A stretch of 5,648 nt of DNA from NCBI GenBank assembly GCA_944386395.1, contig CALXAZ010000048.1, positions 1 to 5,648 on the forward strand, in the 5' to 3' direction. Made by a program: the position numbers and the translations under genes. This stretch comes from an uncultured Clostridia bacterium (GTDB lineage: Bacteria; Bacillota; Clostridia; Oscillospirales; JAAYOS01). This document shows, piece after piece, positions 1-5,374 of this stretch (its first letter is position 1; the number at the start of each line of letters is the position of its first letter). Below the pieces are notes generated by a model that saw only the letters and a program-made list of their open reading frames with translations, was not told where the DNA came from and ran no database searches.

Positions 1-980
1 ATCAAACGACATACATTTTTCTGGATGAAATTCAAAAGGTTCCTGCATTTGAAAAAGTTGTGGACAGTCTCTATGTTAAGAAACATGTTGACCTGTATAT
101 CACCGGCTCCAATGCATATATGCTTTCTGGAGAACTAACGACGCTGCTGTCCGGTCGTTATGTGGAGATATCGATCCTCCCGCTCTCTTTCCGCGAATAT
201 TGCCAGTTGCAGCCTGGGAATGATACGGAGGTAATCTTCTCTTCCTACCTTCAAGATGGCGGCTTCCCGTATATTGCCTCAATGGACCGGTCAAAGGAAA
301 AAACAGATATGTATCTGGAAGGGATCTATAATACCATAATCATAAAAGATATTGAGGATAGACAAAGACGAAGGGAAGCCGATCCAAACAAACGCAGAGT
401 AACAGATATTGCCCTCTTAAAAAGCATTGCGAAGTTTCTTGCAAGCTCTGTCGGAAATCCTATTTCGATAAAAAGTATTACAGATTATATCATTTCTTCC
501 GGTCGTAAAGTATCACAAAATACAATAAGCGATTATATTGAGGTATTGACTGAGGCATTTGTTTTCTATCCGGCCGAACGTTTTGATATCATAGGGAAGC
601 AGCTTATGAAAACAAACCAGAAACTGTATATTGTCGATCTGGGTATCCGCCGCTATCTATTACCGCGAAGATCCTACGACCTGGGATTTTCTCTGGAAAA
701 TGTAATCTATTTGGAGTTGCTTCGCCGCGGCTATTCGGTGAACATCGGAAAGGTCGGAAACACAGAGGTGGACTTCGTGGCAAAGAGAAATGACCGCTAT
801 CACTATTTTCAGGTAACGGCTTCTATGCTTGAATCTTCCACTTTTGAGAGGGAAATGAAGCCTTTGCGGAACATCCGTGATAATTATCCCAAAACCATTT
901 TGACGCTCGACCAGATGACTCTTGGCAACTATGACGGCATCGAAGTTATCAATGCCGTGAACTGGCTACTGGGAGAATAA
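1..980 (+). CDS. AAA_14 / DUF4143 family ATPase, 3' part (start off window)
   Basis: The frame is open from base 3 (325 codons to TAA at 978-980). It begins directly with a Walker B, IFLDEIQ at visible residues 5-11, so the Walker A and start codon lie to the left. A GTG at 60 is not the true start, because it falls after the Walker B. A sensor-like ITGSNAYML (about 33-41) and LLSGRY (48-53) follow, as is typical of AAA_14. A winged-helix-like middle leads to a C-terminal DUF4143 domain, which has a restriction-endonuclease-like fold: Glu232 in ENVIYLEL, EVDFV at about 255-259 with Asp257, and FQVTAS at 269-274. The position where an active nuclease would carry Lys holds Thr, so cleavage activity is doubtful. 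The family is widespread and its cellular role is poorly known; some members sit in defence or toxin-antitoxin neighbourhoods. It points away from the operon on the right and shares no obvious regulation with it. Confidence 0.9.
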   Translation, partial: QTTYIFLDEIQKVPAFEKVVDSLYVKKHVDLYITGSNAYMLSGELTTLLSGRYVEISILPLSFREYCQLQPGNDTEVIFSSYLQDGGFPYIASMDRSKEKTDMYLEGIYNTIIIKDIEDRQRRREADPNKRRVTDIALLKSIAKFLASSVGNPISIKSITDYIISSGRKVSQNTISDYIEVLTEAFVFYPAERFDIIGKQLMKTNQKLYIVDLGIRRYLLPRRSYDLGFSLENVIYLELLRRGYSVNIGKVGNTEVDFVAKRNDRYHYFQVTASMLESSTFEREMKPLRNIRDNYPKTILTLDQMTLGNYDGIEVINAVNWLLGE

Positions 981-1100
981 TTCTTCTTTCAGATAATTTT
1001 CGCAGGTAAAACAGATGCCTTGAGTCATCAGATGCTGCAGATCTGCAGCATAATTATGGAAAATAAATTTGTTGACCTCATTTGAACGGATTTTCGTATT
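966..1100 (-). other. Unrecognised 44-codon open stretch, possible C-terminal remnant
   Basis: On the minus strand the frame is open between TAG at 1101-1103 and TAG at 966-968, and it has a protein-like composition (pieces such as EVNKFIFHNYAADL and GICFTCENYLKEE). The only internal ATG comes late and no ribosome-binding site was seen. If it was ever coding, this is the tail of a gene that has lost its front, converging with and overlapping the end of the DUF4143 gene by 15 bases. I do not recognise a family, and a chance open stretch of this length is quite possible. Confidence 0.2.
1032..1051. repeat. Perfect 20-bp palindrome
   Basis: ATGCTGCAGA followed by TCTGCAGCAT is fully self-complementary over 20 bases; the next base pair outward (G/A) breaks the symmetry. 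No T-run follows on either strand, so it is not a standard Rho-independent terminator. It lies 52 bases after the DUF4143 stop codon. It could be a binding site for a dimeric protein or a transcript-end hairpin. It also falls inside the unrecognised minus-strand open stretch, where it would encode part of YAADLQH. Confidence 0.55.
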
Positions 1101-1150
1101 CTAAAATTTAATTAATAATCAGGGATAAAGTTTCCAGGATAATCAGACAG

Positions 1151-1182
1151 CTGGACGGGGATGAGTATGTGCCTCCGTCCAG
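1151..1182. repeat. Inverted repeat with 8-bp arms (hairpin)
   Basis: CTGGACGG at 1151-1158 and CCGTCCAG at 1175-1182 are perfect complements separated by 16 bases. The G+C-rich stem would be stable in RNA, but no U-run follows on either strand. It may be a relic or a structured spacer; no gene is attached to it. Confidence 0.45.
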
Positions 1183-1268
1183 TTCATATGACATGCTTAC
1201 TGAATCGGCCCGCCCCAGTTTATCCAAAAACTGACCATTTAATATGGCTCTGATTGGCATGAAAGTGA

Positions 1269-1475
1269 ACCCTGCTGGCTCCGGAAAGCATTTATTTGCA
1301 CAATCTTCTTGCACTGTCGGAACGCGCCACCTCCCGGCACCAGTATTCTATCACTAAAAAACAGTTTGCGGATCTCCCCATTTGGCATCTACAGCCGGAA
1401 TATATCAGTACCCGCCCGCTATACAAAGCCAGGGTGTGTTTTATTACACCTCGGCTTTCTGTCCGGCGTCATTGA
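1269..1475 (+). other. Unrecognised 68-codon open stretch
   Basis: The plus strand is open from just after TGA at 1266-1268 to TGA at 1473-1475. It has protein-like segments (SIYLHNLLALSER, then YSITKKQFADLPIWHL, then PEYISTRPLYKARV) but no ATG, GTG or TTG with a ribosome-binding site at its beginning. It ends four bases before the stop codon of the opposing PIN-toxin remnant. It may be the tail of a second disrupted gene, or chance. No family is recognised. Confidence 0.2.
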
Positions 1476-1478
1476 AAC

Positions 1479-1640
1479 CTAAATTCTTGCGAACAGTTCA
1501 GATGGGGTAAACGCCATCACTTTACTCTTTGAAAAATCCCTCACGTTTCTTGTTATAATATAGCCGGCATGAACCCTCTCTGCAGTAACACTTTGAACCG
1601 CATCTTCAAAGTCTGCCCACTTCCGCGCTAATAATTCCCA
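1479..1640 (-). pseudogene. VapC-like PIN-domain toxin, C-terminal remnant
   Basis: PIN-domain toxins are metal-dependent RNases that cut tRNA or mRNA and are normally held in check by an antitoxin encoded beside them. The minus-strand frame is open for 53 codons, from an in-frame TGA at 1641-1643 to the TAG stop at 1479-1481. It shows the typical C-terminal half: WADFEDAVQ (residues 8-16, acidic Asp10, Glu12, Asp13), then YIITRNVRDF (27-36, Asp35), then a TPSELF ending. The N-terminal half with the first catalytic Asp (usually in a DTN motif) and the central Glu is absent, and no antitoxin gene lies upstream. A functional toxin is therefore not possible from this copy. The break falls just downstream of a promoter-like sequence, so the loss may be a recombination or deletion scar. 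Confidence 0.8.
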
Positions 1641-1648
1641 TCACTTTC

Positions 1649-1678
1649 ATTATATCTACATTTATCCAAAACCGTCAA
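1649..1678 (-). promoter_or_regulatory. Sigma70/SigA-type promoter-like sequence toward the PIN remnant
   Basis: On the minus strand, TTGACG (1673-1678) and a perfect TATAAT (1649-1654) are separated by 18 bases. The predicted transcript would start near 1641 and run straight into the truncated PIN-toxin sequence. Match quality is high, but there is no intact gene to support function. It may be the promoter of a lost gene left next to the toxin tail. Confidence 0.45.
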
Positions 1679-1690
1679 ATAGGTGTAGAT
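1654..1690. repeat. 7-bp inverted repeat bracketing the -35 element
   Basis: ATCTACA at 1654-1660 and TGTAGAT at 1684-1690 are perfect complements 23 bases apart. One arm abuts the -10 element and the other lies upstream of the -35 of the promoter-like sequence at 1649-1678. The placement would suit an operator, for example for an antitoxin-type repressor, but short arms this far apart also arise by chance. Confidence 0.3.
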
Positions 1691-1811
1691 TTGTTTGCAA
1701 GCACTATCTGGCACGAGAGGACAGAAAGTACGTCATTTGCCGGGCGGTTCCTCCGACTTGATCCACCGCTGTTTTACTCTCTGGAAACGTAGCCGGGAAC
1801 ATATCTAGCCC

Positions 1812-1841
1812 AATATAAGTGATATATCCCACACATGTCAA
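1812..1841 (-). promoter_or_regulatory. Second promoter-like sequence, minus strand
   Basis: TTGACA (1836-1841) and TATATT (1812-1817) are separated by 18 bases on the minus strand. It lies downstream of the ATPase gene and of the possible terminator, pointing toward the decayed region. The only open stretch behind it is about 32 codons from an ATG near 1804 and is unrecognised. It may be an orphan promoter or chance. Confidence 0.3.
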
Positions 1842-1881
1842 TACATCTCTATTCCCATCCACGCACAAGCGATTTTCTTTT

Positions 1882-1909
1882 AAAAAACTATTAGAAATCA
1901 AAATAGTTT
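1882..1909 (-). terminator. Weak Rho-independent terminator-like hairpin at the operon end
   Basis: Read on the minus strand, AAACTATT (1909-1902) and AATAGTTT (1892-1885) form an 8-bp stem around a 9-base loop, ending in a run of six T (1887-1882). The ATPase stop codon TGA lies in the loop. The stem has only one G-C pair and the T-run is short, so termination would be inefficient if it occurs. The position, exactly at the operon end and at the base-composition break, is the main argument for it. Confidence 0.3.
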
Positions 1910-3925
1910 AAATGCTCGCTCTCCAATATTAATTATTTTGGCATCTTCCTCTGGCAAATTTTCAATGAATTGCTTTAATTCTTCATTATTTAGTGTTATT
2001 CCAACAATAACCTGAGCCTCCCCTTCTATGTCAAGTACACTTTGTATTAAACTTTCCATATCGGATGTTACAATACTATGTTGTGCTGGCTCATCAAATA
2101 TTATTATACCTGGGTGATTTCCTCCTTTTACAAGAGAAGTTTGAAGTAATGCTATTGTAAATGACCAGATAATTCTAATATTGTCACTCGCAGAAGAATC
2201 AAACTTCATATCAAATCCATCAATTAAAGGAAGGCATGTTTCAACAGGAATATCAACAGCATCAATATCTGGAGCACTTTTGTACTTATATTTACGAAGA
2301 TTATTAACAAAGTTATTTTTAAAAGTTTTGATAACTTCAGCATCTAAATCTGAGACTTCTTTTTTGGGAAGTTTTTCATATTCTTCTTTATATTTTTTCC
2401 AACGATCAGAAAGTTTTCTGATTTCTTCTAGTTTCTGGTCTATAAAGGATTGAAGTTGAACATATCCTCTAATTTTCGACTCAATTTCTACAAATTTTTG
2501 TACGACAAATTCTGACCATTCTGTTTCAGTAGAATAAATATCCGAACGAATTGTCTGTGCAAGGCGTCGCAAAGTTACCAGCCGTGATTGTAAATCATTT
2601 TCGACTAGTGAAAGTTGCTCTATATTTGTTTTGTGACTATCACGTGTAAACTCAAGAACGCTTTTCTGTCCTTCTAAGTGTCGAATATTTTCTTCGATAC
2701 TCATAATTGGGATATCATTACCAAAATGCAAGAGAGAATCCTCAATTTTTTGATTGCATGTCGGACAAATATTTTTTGCAATCTTACATCCTACTACAGA
2801 ACCCATACTTTGCAATTTTGCCGCATCTTTATTATTTCTTAAATCACGAATAACTATTTCAAGGCTTCGCTCAGCTTGAGTAACCGCACTACGTGACAAG
2901 GTAATTTGTTCATGACATTCAGAAGCTTTCTGTTCAAAAGAATCTATTGTTTCAGATATTGTTTGCAACTCCTTATTTAAATCATCAAAATTATCAATAT
3001 TCCTAGGTTTAAGACATTTAATCGAATCATGCTCGTCTTGTAATTCTAAGATAGCATCTTCAAGAGATTTTTTATCAACTGTTGTTACGGCAATAGCTTT
3101 ATAATCGTTATCACTCATAATTTTAGGTTGTATAGGTAATCCACTAACTGAGCAAGATTCATGTGTTGCATTTCGATTTATATCATCAAATATGTTTTTC
3201 CATTCACTAATAATTGCATTCTTTACGGATTTAAGTCTATTCTTTTCTCTCTCATTTTTAAATGTATCTAAACCTAGTAAAAATTCTACAACTCGCTTTT
3301 TGGCATCCTTAATTCCGAAATATGGCATCCCTGAAAAAATATCACCCCAGCCATGTTTCTGCTCAATGAATAAGCCTGAAAAAATCACTTGTAAATATAG
3401 TTTTTGATTATTACCGTTTGTTTGTACCAAAGGTAGTTGAATATGCAGAAATGATTCTAAAAACGAGTGGAACCCTTTTTCATTAGTTGCTGCACCTCCA
3501 TCATGAATATACATATCTTCTGGTTGCGTACTTTGATTTCCAATAGAATCATAATCACCATAATATACAGTAACAAGTCGTGGATCCCTTGTTTCCATTT
3601 TTGCAGATCTATATATAGTTACAATTTCATTACCATTAGATATTTCCAAGTATGCCCCTGACTCTAAAACATTCCAATCCTTATCCCCATCATGAATTAC
3701 TGACTTATACACAGAAGTGAGAACTTTTTGATTTCTTCCTCCAATAATTTCTTCAAAACCAAGACAGTAAAAAATTGCTTCAAGCACAGAACTTTTACCA
3801 GCAGTATTACTATTACTAGCAATAAATGTTAACCCACTGGAAAATTTTTCATCAAAACCATAAATTCCTTCATTTTCCTCATTGGCTGTTTTAATTTCAA
3901 TGCGAAGACGATTTATTCTCAGCAT
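1898..3925 (-). CDS. SMC/Rad50-like ABC ATPase of an ABC-3C (Lamassu-like) system
   Basis: This 675-aa protein is built like a short SMC/Rad50 ATPase. An N-terminal ATPase half carries the P-loop at 38-45 (NSNTAGKS), in which the usual first Gly is Asn38. FIEQKHGWG at 186-194 is a likely Q-loop. Charged helical stretches at about 285-365 and 410-520 suggest two coiled-coil arms around a zinc-hook-like NICPTCNQ (Cys387, Cys390). The C-terminal half has SSASDN (577-582) as a degenerate ABC signature, the Walker B IIIFDEP (607-613, Asp611, Glu612), and GITLNN (642-647) near the switch region. The ATG at 3923-3925 follows GGAGG with 7-base spacing and overlaps the end of the middle-component gene by 29 bases. 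In Lamassu, the SMC-like subunit works with the small subunit and effector to sense foreign DNA. Assignment to ABC-3C rests on architecture and gene order; the exact subfamily is uncertain. Confidence 0.85.
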   Translation of the reverse strand: MLRINRLRIEIKTANEENEGIYGFDEKFSSGLTFIASNSNTAGKSSVLEAIFYCLGFEEIIGGRNQKVLTSVYKSVIHDGDKDWNVLESGAYLEISNGNEIVTIYRSAKMETRDPRLVTVYYGDYDSIGNQSTQPEDMYIHDGGAATNEKGFHSFLESFLHIQLPLVQTNGNNQKLYLQVIFSGLFIEQKHGWGDIFSGMPYFGIKDAKKRVVEFLLGLDTFKNEREKNRLKSVKNAIISEWKNIFDDINRNATHESCSVSGLPIQPKIMSDNDYKAIAVTTVDKKSLEDAILELQDEHDSIKCLKPRNIDNFDDLNKELQTISETIDSFEQKASECHEQITLSRSAVTQAERSLEIVIRDLRNNKDAAKLQSMGSVVGCKIAKNICPTCNQKIEDSLLHFGNDIPIMSIEENIRHLEGQKSVLEFTRDSHKTNIEQLSLVENDLQSRLVTLRRLAQTIRSDIYSTETEWSEFVVQKFVEIESKIRGYVQLQSFIDQKLEEIRKLSDRWKKYKEEYEKLPKKEVSDLDAEVIKTFKNNFVNNLRKYKYKSAPDIDAVDIPVETCLPLIDGFDMKFDSSASDNIRIIWSFTIALLQTSLVKGGNHPGIIIFDEPAQHSIVTSDMESLIQSVLDIEGEAQVIVGITLNNEELKQFIENLPEEDAKIINIGERAFKLF

Positions 3926-4403
3926 ATGTGTTCCTCCAAATATCTGACAGTTGTTTTATCTTATTATCTGTCAATTTTTTTGACAAAAGCGAAAGTGCTA
4001 TCTTCTCTGCAGTAAATATTTCTGATTTGTTATCTATTTCTGATACAAGTTCTTGGCCTTTGTCTGTCAAAACATATTTTCCGTTTTTCCCTTGAAAAAT
4101 CAATTCATCTGCTATTGCAAAAGTTACTGCTCTATTTACCGCTGGATCAAAACGAATAATGGGAGGCGAAGCAAAGTCATATTGTACATAATCTAATAGC
4201 CTGTCCATTGCTTCTTTCGAGCAAAGCGCAAAAGATATAATATGTAGTTTTATTGGCAAACAACCAGACTTACCCCAACATGATTTTGCAATAATAAAGC
4301 ATATCTGCGAAACTTTATAACTGATACGATAATTATATGGCACAGCATCTGGTTTGGCATCAAACACAATATCCCTATTTTCAATTAAATTTTGTCTATT
4401 CAA
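3897..4403 (-). CDS. ABC-3C middle component, winged-helix-like protein (168 aa, TTG start)
   Basis: This small basic protein is encoded between the nuclease effector and the SMC-like ATPase, the place of the middle component in ABC-3C systems (LmuC-like position in Lamassu). Visible segments are RDIVFDAKPDAVPYNYRIS (10-28), a hydrophobic helix with YKVSQICFIIAK (29-40), IKLHIISFAL (51-60), and a winged-helix-like AVNRAVTFAIADELI (88-102) followed by the wing NGKYVLTDKGQEL (107-119). Family knowledge suggests it bridges ATPase and effector; DNA binding is an inference from the wing. The start is TTG at 4401-4403: an in-frame stop lies seven codons upstream, no ATG or GTG is available, and AGGTGAG sits 6 bases ahead. 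It begins 11 bases after the effector stop and overlaps the ATPase gene by 29 bases. Confidence 0.78.
   Translation of the reverse strand: MNRQNLIENRDIVFDAKPDAVPYNYRISYKVSQICFIIAKSCWGKSGCLPIKLHIISFALCSKEAMDRLLDYVQYDFASPPIIRFDPAVNRAVTFAIADELIFQGKNGKYVLTDKGQELVSEIDNKSEIFTAEKIALSLLSKKLTDNKIKQLSDIWRNTYAENKSSSH
3933..3937 (-). promoter_or_regulatory. Ribosome-binding site of the ATPase gene
   Basis: GGAGG lies 7 bases before the ATG at 3923-3925, inside the end of the middle-component gene. It fixes the ATPase start and suggests translation of the two genes is coupled. Confidence 0.75.
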
Positions 4404-4409
4404 AATACT

Positions 4410-4416
4410 CTCACCT
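4410..4416 (-). promoter_or_regulatory. Ribosome-binding site deciding the TTG start of the middle component
   Basis: AGGTGAG overlaps the effector's TAG stop and lies 6 bases before TTG at 4401-4403. It is weaker than the GGAGG sites of the other three genes, and with the TTG codon it predicts lower or coupled expression of the middle component. Confidence 0.55.
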
Positions 4417-5374
4417 ACATTCTAAATTCCATTGAGCAATCTGCCAACCAACTTGCAACTAAATCTTGTTTAAGTTCCCCAATTGAAGCCAAACTAATTG
4501 TTGTAGAGAATTGTTCTTTAAGCTTTTTTTCAAAATCATCAAGCAATTCACCAAACAAACGTGCATTACCTGAGTGTTCAGATATTAATCTCGTCTTAAC
4601 AGCAACATCTTTTTTACAACTCTGTTCTAATTCAATTAGCGATTCATGTATTTCCGGAAAATTCAGTCTCAACTTATTTAATATTGCTAATCCACTAAGA
4701 TAAGATTCTATATAATGATTCACTAGAAAAACAACATCTATATCCTCATCGTTATTAGTGTTTTTTATGGCTTTTATTTTTCGTTTTATATTGTTAACTT
4801 TTTCAGAATCACATTTCGTATAGTCAAGCTCAACTGCATCTCTTATCGCCAAATTTAAAAGATAATCTTTATGAGGAGCAAGAACTATCCTGCTAATTTC
4901 CAATAAAAAATCTTCTGCACACTTTATGATAACTTTAAATTCATCGTCAATATTTGTATAAACAGTAGGATTTGCCTTCTTAGCGGCTAATACTTCCTTT
5001 CTTTTAGTCTCAGCATGTTTTACAATACGAGAGTCCTTTTGTTCGGGTATAACAAAATGCCATTCTTTAATTGGTGGTACACCCCACTCTTTAAGTTTCT
5101 TTATATAATCGGGTTTCAAAAGTTTTCCGATATCCTTTGTCATTTTATCACGCATATGCGTGTAATTATCTTCATCTGAATAGTCTTTCTCTGGACAATA
5201 GCATTGATGAACAATTCCATTTTGAGTAAATCCTTCGATTCCTCCATCGCCTCCCTGAGCCGCAGAAATGGGTGTATAATGCTCATTTTGATATCTCATA
5301 CGATAACACATTACACACAATTCCTCCCATGCATTGCCGTTCATGTATCCCTCAATAAATTGTAAAACACTCAT
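4415..5374 (-). CDS. ABC-3C effector with N-terminal restriction-endonuclease-like domain
   Basis: This 319-aa protein probably is the DNA-cutting effector. The N-terminus has the layout of a PD-(D/E)xK nuclease: NAWEELCVMCYR helix (14-25, Glu17/Glu18), then SAAQGGDGGIEGF (37-49, Asp43, Glu47), then GIVHQCYCPE (53-62, Gln57). The GDGGIEG...QCY pattern resembles Mrr-type GDGGID...QCK, but the usual Lys is Tyr59, with Lys63 nearby. PIKEWHFVIPE (101-111) is a further core-strand-like segment. After about 150 the protein is helical and charged, matching the C-terminal partner-binding region expected of ABC-3C effectors. No signal peptide or membrane segment is visible, so it is cytoplasmic. The ATG at 5372-5374 follows GGAGG by 9 bases and overlaps the previous stop as ATGA. 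The order effector, small protein, SMC-like ATPase matches Lamassu. Cleavage activity is inferred. Confidence 0.8.
   Translation of the reverse strand: MSVLQFIEGYMNGNAWEELCVMCYRMRYQNEHYTPISAAQGGDGGIEGFTQNGIVHQCYCPEKDYSDEDNYTHMRDKMTKDIGKLLKPDYIKKLKEWGVPPIKEWHFVIPEQKDSRIVKHAETKRKEVLAAKKANPTVYTNIDDEFKVIIKCAEDFLLEISRIVLAPHKDYLLNLAIRDAVELDYTKCDSEKVNNIKRKIKAIKNTNNDEDIDVVFLVNHYIESYLSGLAILNKLRLNFPEIHESLIELEQSCKKDVAVKTRLISEHSGNARLFGELLDDFEKKLKEQFSTTISLASIGELKQDLVASWLADCSMEFRM

Larger units (their letters stand above)
981..1897. other. Gene-poor decayed region between the DUF4143 gene and the ABC-3C operon
   Basis: No intact gene can be supported in these roughly 900 bases. The only recognisable coding piece is the C-terminal part of a PIN-domain toxin at 1479-1640. 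The rest holds two short unrecognised open stretches, a palindrome, a hairpin and two promoter-like sequences, listed separately. Base composition is close to that of the DUF4143 gene or richer in G+C (27/60 in the line from 1201, 35/60 in the line from 1741), then falls sharply near 1870. The stretch therefore belongs with the left flank and not with the operon. Confidence 0.7.

Noticed and set aside
60..62. GTG at 60 as the start of the left-hand gene
   Set aside because: The same frame is open to the window edge and carries the Walker B motif before this codon, so the gene starts off window.
100..294. Minus-strand open frame of 64 codons
   Set aside because: It is antisense to the strongly supported DUF4143 ATPase gene and has a low-complexity basic composition.
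1108..1314. Minus-strand open frame of 68 codons
   Set aside because: It would start at TTG without a ribosome-binding site, has no recognisable motif, and lies in the decayed region.
1431..1452. GGTGT/ACACC hairpin as a terminator
   Set aside because: There are only 5 paired bases around an 8-base loop and no proper T-run after the stem on either strand.
1704..1901. Minus-strand open frame of 65 codons just after the ATPase gene, TTG start overlapping its stop
   Set aside because: The frame crosses the base-composition break and the terminator-like hairpin, has no ribosome-binding site at usable distance, and matches no family I know. A fifth operon gene is unlikely.
2181..3661. Plus-strand open frames at 2181-2453, 3192-3407 and 3467-3661
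   Set aside because: They are antisense to the ATPase gene, rich in Phe/Ser/Leu as expected of the complement of Lys/Glu-rich coding sequence, and have no ribosome-binding sites.
4392..4703. Plus-strand open frame of 103 codons
   Set aside because: It is antisense to the effector gene, whose own frame has a clear domain and ribosome-binding site.
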